The translations under genes were made by a program, and so were the position numbers. Below are positions 6,743-11,473 of a DNA stretch of 12,912 nt, one piece after another. A model generated the notes under the pieces. It was not told where the DNA came from. It saw nothing but the letters and a program-made list of their open reading frames with translations, and made no database searches. The stretch comes from Nitrospinaceae bacterium (lineage in GTDB: Bacteria; Nitrospinota; Nitrospinia; Nitrospinales; VA-1), in contig JAJDBA010000037.1 of NCBI GenBank assembly GCA_029261675.1, forward strand, positions 1 to 12,912. The letters are read 5' to 3'. Within the stretch, counting starts at the first letter, position 1, and each line of letters starts with the position of its first letter.

Positions 6743-8284
6743 TCAAATTAAAAGTCCACTCACCAAAACGAGAACCGCTGTTGTAACGATTCCTGCTCCA
6801 ATCAGGTTGAGAATCAATCCTGCCCGTGACATTTTTGGGATACTCACCCAGCCACTGCCAAATACAATAGCGTTTGGAGGAGTCGCCACCGGTAACATAA
6901 AAGCAAACGAAGCGGCCAACGTAGCCGGCACCATAAAAAATAGCGGGTGAATGGTTGCCGCTACTGCTGCCATGCCAAGTATGGGGAGGATCATCGTTGT
7001 CGTTGCCGTGTTCGATGTCAACTCTGTTAAAAAAGTTACCGCAAGACAAATAACAAGCACCGTCAACCACAACGGCCAGTCGGACACTCCAGTAAGTTTC
7101 GAACCTATCCATGTATCAAGTCCACTCACTCCAAACCCCGCCGCCAGCGCAAAACCGCCGCCAAAAAGGATCAATATTCCCCAAGGAGTTTTCGATTGCA
7201 CGGTTTGCCAGTCCAAAGCAAATTTTTCGATCTTACCGTTCACACTCAGCCCCTTGGTGCCATTTACGGGAAAAACTAATAATAAAATTCCCATCGCCAT
7301 GGCAACGGTCGAATCGTGTAAGTATTTTGGGTTTTCAAAAATATTCGACCAACCAGGGATAACAAAATCTCCAATCACAATGGGCCGCCTGAAAATCCAT
7401 AACAAAGCGGTGAGACAAAAAACGGTGGCTACTATTTTTTCTGCTCGGCTCATGGAACCCATGGAATCCAATTCTTGTTGAATAATTCCGCCTTTTCCAC
7501 CTTCAATCTGATTGATTGGAAAGGGAGAAACAAAACGACAAAGATACAACCATGTTATTGGAATAAAAATCAGGACAATGGGGAGAGCCATTGTCATCCA
7601 CTTAAAAAAACTGATTTCAGAGTTATCCGGAAATAGTTGCTTGTAGAATCCAGCAAACACAATATTCGGCGGTGTTCCAATGGGAGTACCAACGCCGCCA
7701 ATGCTGGCAGAGTAGGCCAAACCCAACATGAGGACGAGTCCCAATCCGTTTTCAATTTTCTTTTGCGACTCCGAATTTCGTTCGCCATTTAAGGAAGCGT
7801 CTAACGCGATTTGCCTCACCACCGCCATTGCAACCGGAAGCATCATCATCGTTGAAGCGGTGTTCGAAATCCACATCGACAAAAATGCAGTGGCAATCAT
7901 AAATCCTAAAACGATGCGTTTAGGGTCCGTGCCCATGGCGTTGATGATCCATAACGCCAGACGTTTATGGAAATTCCACTTCTCCATGGCAAGAGCAATC
8001 ATAAATCCGCCAAGGAATAAAAAGATAAGATGATTCGCGTAGTTGGGAGCAACCTGCTTACTCGGCATGATACCGAGTAGGGGAAATAATACCAACGGCA
8101 ACAGAGCGGTGACTGCAAGCGAGGTACCTTCTCCCACCCACCATATCGCCATCAATGCAACCACAGCCAGCATACGCTGTGCACTTTCACTCATACCATC
8201 AGCAAGTGGCATGAGCAATATTGCGACAAACACGGCAAAACCCGTAATCAGAACTATAATCTGTTTTTTGAAGGATGTTTCCAC
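6743..8284 (-). CDS. DASS/SLC13 family sodium-coupled carboxylate transporter
   Basis: A 513-residue inner-membrane carrier of the divalent anion:sodium symporter family (VcINDY-like), which takes up C4-dicarboxylates, citrate or sulfate. Both substrate- and sodium-binding SNT motifs are present (ISNTAST near 139-145 and TSNTATT near 423-429). Each is followed by a hairpin-loop motif (GTPIGTPPNIVF near 199-210, and ATPPNAIVFGSG near the C-terminus). About a dozen hydrophobic segments show two inverted halves. The start is GTG at 8282-8284; an in-frame stop lies nine bases upstream, so no longer start exists, and no ribosome binding site is seen. A dicarboxylate substrate would fit the nearby SDH genes, but this is inference. 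Upstream of it lies the DUF559 repeat element. Confidence 0.92.
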   Translation of the reverse strand: METSFKKQIIVLITGFAVFVAILLMPLADGMSESAQRMLAVVALMAIWWVGEGTSLAVTALLPLVLFPLLGIMPSKQVAPNYANHLIFLFLGGFMIALAMEKWNFHKRLALWIINAMGTDPKRIVLGFMIATAFLSMWISNTASTMMMLPVAMAVVRQIALDASLNGERNSESQKKIENGLGLVLMLGLAYSASIGGVGTPIGTPPNIVFAGFYKQLFPDNSEISFFKWMTMALPIVLIFIPITWLYLCRFVSPFPINQIEGGKGGIIQQELDSMGSMSRAEKIVATVFCLTALLWIFRRPIVIGDFVIPGWSNIFENPKYLHDSTVAMAMGILLLVFPVNGTKGLSVNGKIEKFALDWQTVQSKTPWGILILFGGGFALAAGFGVSGLDTWIGSKLTGVSDWPLWLTVLVICLAVTFLTELTSNTATTTMILPILGMAAVAATIHPLFFMVPATLAASFAFMLPVATPPNAIVFGSGWVSIPKMSRAGLILNLIGAGIVTTAVLVLVSGLLI

Positions 8285-8290
8285 GCAAGG

Positions 8291-8319
8291 ATATTAACGC
8301 TTTAAGGCTTTTCGTACAA
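8291..8319 (-). promoter_or_regulatory. Candidate promoter for the DASS transporter
   Basis: On the minus strand TTGTAC (8314-8319) and TAATAT (8291-8296) are spaced 17 bases apart. Transcription would begin at or next to the GTG start at 8284, implying a leaderless message. The box matches are modest. The terminal repeat of the DUF559 element begins 15 bp upstream, at 8334. Confidence 0.28.
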
Positions 8320-8333
8320 GCGAGGCAAAGAAA

Positions 8334-8374
8334 AATCCAACCCTCCCCCAACCCCTCCCTATGAAGGGAGGGGA
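8334..8374 (+). repeat. Left terminal inverted repeat with embedded palindrome
   Basis: It begins AATCCAACCCTCCCC, continues with CAA (8349-8351), and ends in a perfect palindrome at 8352-8373: CCCCTCCCT, a four-base ATGA loop, AGGGAGGGG. It pairs with 8738-8778 in inverted orientation, differing only at the CAA triplet. The palindrome loop contains part of the DUF559 stop codon (8359-8361 on the minus strand), so the last codons of the gene lie within the repeat. Confidence 0.85.
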
Positions 8375-8727
8375 GGTAAGTGCTTTAATATTTTTTCAAA
8401 AACACCTTCGAGATTTTCATGTATATCATGGTTTGTAAAACGCAGGAATTCTATCCCCATATCCTCAATTGCCTTCTGGCGAATTTTATCTGCTTTGATT
8501 GCCGTTTCATTAAAATGGGAATCTCCATCAATTTCGATTGCAAGTTTTGCAGAGGGACAATAAAAATCTAAAATATATTGCTCAACACTGTACTGTCTTC
8601 GAAACTTATGTCCATTGGCCTGCTTGTTACGCAAAACCTGCCACAAAGCCACTTCTGCAGGAGGCATTTGCTTACGCAAAGACCTTCTCTTTCCCTTCAC
8701 AGCATTATTATTAAATATCTTTGCCAT
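8359..8727 (-). CDS. DUF559 domain protein, Vsr-like PD-(D/E)XK nuclease fold
   Basis: A 122-residue protein (from ATG 8727) of the DUF559 family, related to very-short-patch repair and restriction endonuclease-like folds. The signature is complete: KFRRQYSVEQYILDFYCP, then LAIEIDGDSHF, giving the metal-binding Asp54 and E65-x-D67 (66, 77 and 79 if counted from the TTG at 8763), followed by FLRFTNHDI. DNA cleavage is expected from the fold; no target is known. An ATG inside the right palindrome loop (8749-8751) is in frame and would add eight residues (MKGGDYLI). The GGGAGGGG arm of the repeat lies 11 bases before ATG 8727 and can act as ribosome binding site. The C-terminal LPPLPS and the TAG stop are encoded by the left repeat. 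The gene probably acts with, or on, its own flanking repeats. Confidence 0.85.
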   Translation of the reverse strand: MAKIFNNNAVKGKRRSLRKQMPPAEVALWQVLRNKQANGHKFRRQYSVEQYILDFYCPSAKLAIEIDGDSHFNETAIKADKIRQKAIEDMGIEFLRFTNHDIHENLEGVFEKILKHLPPLPS

Positions 8728-8737
8728 AATTAAATAA

Positions 8738-8778
8738 TCCCCTCCCTTCATAGGGAGGGGCAAGGGGAGGGTTGGATT
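8738..8778 (-). repeat. Right terminal inverted repeat with embedded palindrome
   Basis: Inverted copy of 8334-8374. Its palindrome is at 8739-8760: a nine-base CCCCTCCCT arm, TCAT loop, and AGGGAGGGG arm. The outer part is GGGGAGGGTTGGATT. The loop holds an in-frame ATG for the DUF559 gene on the minus strand, and the G-rich arm lies at ribosome-binding distance from the second ATG at 8727. Confidence 0.85.
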
Positions 8779-8911
8779 AAAAATCTAGGCACAGAAAGAT
8801 TTCAAATTAAAATCAACGACAAACATATCTTTTTAAAAATTACAATTATGCATACTGTAATCTTCACTAACATTATATTATTCTGGAATTCATTTTAAAC
8901 CGATAGATTTA
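8779..8911. other. A/T-rich intergenic segment
   Basis: No gene is seen between the DUF559 element and the next start codon. The segment is visibly richer in A/T than the flanking housekeeping genes. It contains an imperfect 23-bp dyad with ATTACA at 8839-8844 and TGTAAT at 8856-8861, a possible operator. No convincing -35/-10 pair was found. Confidence 0.4.
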
Positions 8912-9454
8912 ATGAAAAAAGATAGCACTAAGCGAGCCATAGATAAAATGCGGGAAGAGGTTTACATGAACTATTTAAAATCTTCCTAGAATAATTTCCC
9001 TAAAGAACAAAATATGATTACTACCTTAAAACTATTGCTAGATTTTTCCAGCAACTTTCGGTCTGGAATTATTTTATGCAGGGCAAGAATTCTCGAATCA
9101 AATGGAGATAGTACGGGAGCTTACCAATTACTTATAAAATCAAAAAATCGGTTTGAAGGAAAAAGCTTTCGTTTCCATCTATTTTTAGGTAAGTACTATG
9201 TAAACTTCAAACAAGACCATTCACAGGCTATTGAGGAACTAAAGAAAGGAGTAATAATTCTTAATAAAAAAAAGAACTTGAATGAACATAAGAAGCAATA
9301 TTTATTGTCCTATGCAAAATATATAATCGTAAAATGCTTAAAGGAGTTAGGGCAGTTTAATGATGCAGAAAATTTGCAAATTGAGCATGAACAACATTCT
9401 TTTGATCTACAAAAAGTATCAAAATCAACGCGTAGTTCTTTCCCTTATCTTTAA
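8912..9454 (+). pseudogene. TPR-like protein gene interrupted by an in-frame TAG
   Basis: An upstream frame starts at ATG 8912 (MKKDSTKRAIDKMREEVY), closes at TAG 8987-8989 after 25 residues, then stays open in the same frame through ATG 9014 to TAA 9452-9454. The distal part (146 residues from ATG 9014) has three helix-turn-helix units of tetratricopeptide character near residues 15-46, 52-85 and 95-128, with alternating A/L/G/Y packing positions. There is no signal peptide and no recognised family. Base composition is low in G+C compared with its neighbours. Three readings fit: one gene broken by an amber mutation, two small genes, or only the 146-residue ORF being real. AAAGAA before ATG 9014 is a weak ribosome binding site. 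Function unknown. Confidence 0.4.
9014..9454 (+). CDS. Hypothetical TPR-like repeat protein (distal frame)
   Basis: The 146-residue frame that could be translated on its own if the upstream TAG is a true stop. Helical pairs such as ILCRARILESNGDSTGAYQL, then HLFLGKYYVNFKQDHSQAI, and AKYIIVKCLKELGQFNDAEN resemble tetratricopeptide repeats, which bind proteins. The protein is lysine-rich and soluble. Neighbours are the DUF559 element upstream and the convergent sdh operon downstream, so context does not assign a role. Lower confidence applies to the start than to the repeat character. Confidence 0.55.
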   Translation: MITTLKLLLDFSSNFRSGIILCRARILESNGDSTGAYQLLIKSKNRFEGKSFRFHLFLGKYYVNFKQDHSQAIEELKKGVIILNKKKNLNEHKKQYLLSYAKYIIVKCLKELGQFNDAENLQIEHEQHSFDLQKVSKSTRSSFPYL

Positions 9455-9570
9455 CCAATAATTCAGATTATTAGGTAATCTGTTACAGACTCCGTTCCTC
9501 ATGCAAGCGTAGCCTAAACCCGCGAATTCTTGAATGGATGAGTCCGCGCTACTCTTTAATTTAATGCAGA
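9455..9570. other. Intergenic segment with a small stem-loop
   Basis: CAGATTA (9464-9470) and TAATCTG (9476-9482) form a perfect 7-bp stem with a TTAGG loop just after the TPR-like stop. There is no T-tract, so a terminator role is doubtful. The rest to 9570 contains no gene or RNA that I recognise. Confidence 0.35.
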
Positions 9571-9641
9571 GGCGCCTGTAGCGCTAGCTGGCCGGGCCGT
9601 GCCCGGTGGGAATTAGGATACAATTCCACCGGCGTAACCGG
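9571..9641. repeat. G/C-rich array of adjacent stem-loops after sdhE
   Basis: Four inverted repeats follow one another within about 70 bp. GCGC pairs at 9572-9575 with 9581-9584. CCGGGC (9592-9597) pairs with GCCCGG (9601-9606). A long stem joins CCGGTGGGAATT (9603-9614) with AATTCCACCGG (9622-9632), with one bulged G. CCGG (9629-9632) pairs with CCGG (9638-9641). The second and third share bases 9603-9606 and are mutually exclusive. The block begins right at the sdhE stop. No U-tract follows in the sdh direction. It could be a non-canonical terminator, an mRNA-stabilising structure or a REP-like repeat. Confidence 0.5.
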
Positions 9642-10535
9642 TTAGTGAGAACTAGGTGCTGACCCAGAAAGAATTTGGTTTATTTTGAGGGTGGAGACGA
9701 TGTGGCTATCCATACCCAATTGGGTGGGGGTGTAGCCCAATGCCAATGCCACCAACTGCGGGAGGTGCAGGATGGGAATGGATTGGTTTTTCTTTTGCAA
9801 TGCTTCTATTTCAGGCTGATAAGAATCGAGGCTCAGGTGACACAGCGGGCATCCCGTTGCTACAACATCGGCACCGTTATCTATGGCATCGACCAAAGCA
9901 TTGCCAGACATACCGAGTGACGCATCTTTGTTCATCATCACGATTGGAAAGCCACAACATTTAACACGACTCGGATAGTAAACCGGAGTTGCGCCTAACG
10001 CTGCAAAAATATCTTCCATACCTGTAGGGTTGTCTGGATTTTCGAAGTCCGAGTTTTCAGAAGGACGTAAAACATAACAGCCGTAAAATGCCGCAACTTT
10101 TAATCCTGTCAAAGGACGTTTGATGCGGGATTTCAACCTTGCCATGCCTTCTTCTGTTGCGAGGATGTTGGCGAAATGTTTGATTCTTGTTGTACCGTTG
10201 TATTGATGTCCACCATCTTCGAGGATGTCATTTACTTTTTCTTTATACTCTTTGCTTTCGTTCAGATGCGCTTCGGTTTTTTTCAACGTTCCCTGACAAG
10301 TGGAGCAAATGGTGACGATATCCAACCCCTGTTTTTCAGCAATGGAAAATGAACGTGCGTTCAAGGCATCGGCGAGCAACGGACTTTTTTCTGAAACCAC
10401 ACCCGCGCCACAGCAGGACGCGCTTTTCATTTCGATAAATTCAAAACCCAAGCCTTCGGCGGCTTTGGTGGTGGAGAGCATCAACTCTCGAGTCGCCCCT
10501 TTGGCGACACATCCTGTAAAAAGGGCGAACTTCAT
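9642..10535 (-). CDS. sdhE: HdrB-like CCG-domain subunit of succinate dehydrogenase/fumarate reductase
   Basis: The third subunit of a non-classical (type E) succinate dehydrogenase or methylmenaquinol:fumarate reductase, as in Wolinella MfrE and archaeal SdhE (not the FAD assembly factor also called SdhE). It carries two complete cysteine-rich CCG motifs: C9, C41-C42, C77-x2-C80 and C153, C193-C194, C229-x2-C232, the heterodisulfide reductase HdrB pattern that binds iron-sulfur clusters. No transmembrane helix is evident in its 297 residues, so it is expected at the membrane surface, passing electrons to or from the quinone pool. The ATG overlaps the sdhB stop by four bases, and AAGGAG (complement of 10544-10549) lies eight bases upstream. 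A membrane partner such as SdhF is not downstream in this window. Confidence 0.9.
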   Translation of the reverse strand: MKFALFTGCVAKGATRELMLSTTKAAEGLGFEFIEMKSASCCGAGVVSEKSPLLADALNARSFSIAEKQGLDIVTICSTCQGTLKKTEAHLNESKEYKEKVNDILEDGGHQYNGTTRIKHFANILATEEGMARLKSRIKRPLTGLKVAAFYGCYVLRPSENSDFENPDNPTGMEDIFAALGATPVYYPSRVKCCGFPIVMMNKDASLGMSGNALVDAIDNGADVVATGCPLCHLSLDSYQPEIEALQKKNQSIPILHLPQLVALALGYTPTQLGMDSHIVSTLKINQILSGSAPSSH

Positions 10536-11473
10536 TGATCCAGCTCCTTAAATATACGTTTAACGTCATCGACTTCGTCAATGGAATGGTGAATGACTGG
10601 CGGAACTTTTCCTTTGAGCAACATTCTGCGTCCGATCGGAATCAGGCTGAGCAGACCGGGGATATTAAATATACCCATCGACTCAACTGGAATTCTGTTT
10701 TCGTTCAGGTTGCCACTTCTCTTAACAGAGTTGGTAAAGGACAATGCATGTCGTGCGCCATTATTGTTATGTACGCCTTGCTCCAATGCCACGGTCATAA
10801 TTTCTTTTATGCGATCGAAAGGACGTGCCGGTTTTGGACATCGCTCCACACATTCAGCGCAATGAGTGCAATCCCAAATCCCTCCGGGCTCACTCAAGTC
10901 CTGCACACGTTGCAATGTTTTCGAGTCGCGAGAATCGCCGACAAACCTTTGCGCTTTCGCCAATGCTGCGGGTCCAAGGAAATTATCATCCACTTCCAAA
11001 GTATTACAATCAGAATAACAGGCACCACACATGATGCAGGTGCTGGAGTCATCAATGATACTAAACTCTTCCTGTGACTGACGCCTTTCTTTTGCCGGTG
11101 GTTCGTCTTTTGGCTCTAGATAAGGTTTTACTTTATTGATTTTGTCCCAGAACGGTGTGAAGTCGACCACCAGATCTTTAATTGGTTTCATGTTACCCAG
11201 TGGTTCCAGGGTGATCGTGTCGTCATTATCTAACAGATGCGCTCCCTGGCGCTGGCAAGCCAATAAAGCATGACCGTTGGCCTTGACTGCACAGGAACCA
11301 CAAATGGCACTGCGACAGGACATTCTGTATGAGAGACTTCCGTCGAGTGTCCATTTGATCTCGTTCATGCAATCGAGAAGCGTGGCACCGTCGGGGATAT
11401 CGAGATTGAATTCTTCGAAATAAGGTTCCGGCTGTTTTTCCGGATTGAACCGTTTGATTCTAAATGTTGCCAT
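10532..11473 (-). CDS. sdhB: Succinate dehydrogenase/fumarate reductase iron-sulfur subunit
   Basis: The electron-transfer subunit between the flavoprotein and the CCG subunit. The plant-type ferredoxin domain has C53, C58, C61 and C73 (SCRSAICGSC, then LLAC) for a [2Fe-2S] cluster. The C-terminal ferredoxin domain has CIMCGACYSDC (146-156) and CTHCAECVERCP (202-213). The second motif has a full four-cysteine set where classical SdhB has a non-cysteine at the second position, predicting a [4Fe-4S] centre in place of [3Fe-4S], as described for archaeal type E enzymes. About 100 residues follow the last cluster, longer than in classical SdhB. The start is taken at ATG 11473, overlapping the sdhA stop by one base (TGATG). 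A TTG one codon upstream is unlikely to be used. Confidence 0.95.
   Translation of the reverse strand: MATFRIKRFNPEKQPEPYFEEFNLDIPDGATLLDCMNEIKWTLDGSLSYRMSCRSAICGSCAVKANGHALLACQRQGAHLLDNDDTITLEPLGNMKPIKDLVVDFTPFWDKINKVKPYLEPKDEPPAKERRQSQEEFSIIDDSSTCIMCGACYSDCNTLEVDDNFLGPAALAKAQRFVGDSRDSKTLQRVQDLSEPGGIWDCTHCAECVERCPKPARPFDRIKEIMTVALEQGVHNNNGARHALSFTNSVKRSGNLNENRIPVESMGIFNIPGLLSLIPIGRRMLLKGKVPPVIHHSIDEVDDVKRIFKELDQ

Larger units (their letters stand above)
8334..8778. mobile_element. Compact element: inverted repeats flanking a DUF559 gene
   Basis: A 445-bp unit bounded by 41-bp inverted repeats (8334-8374 and 8738-8778) that match at 38 of 41 positions, with a single DUF559 gene between them. 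Each repeat contains a perfect 22-bp palindrome. AAAAATC occurs at 8331-8337, overlapping the left repeat, and at 8779-8785 just outside the right repeat, which could be a target duplication or chance in A-rich sequence. Nothing resembling a transposase is present. Mobility is inferred from the structure, not shown. Confidence 0.6.

Noticed and set aside
8728..8763. TTG at 8763 as the start of the DUF559 protein
   Set aside because: It lies in the outer part of the inverted repeat with no ribosome binding site; the ATGs at 8751 and 8727 are better placed, and only the latter has a purine-rich site upstream.
8334..8778. CRISPR-like repeat array
   Set aside because: There are only two repeats, in inverted orientation and separated by a gene, which is not a spacer-repeat arrangement.
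9538..9556. GATGAGTCCG resembling a hammerhead ribozyme core
   Set aside because: The required CUGAUGA core and the matching GAAA segment with three helices are not present.
9571..9641. A tRNA or other known small RNA in the hairpin block
   Set aside because: There is no T-loop GTTCGA-type signature, anticodon arm or CCA context, and the hairpins do not form a cloverleaf.
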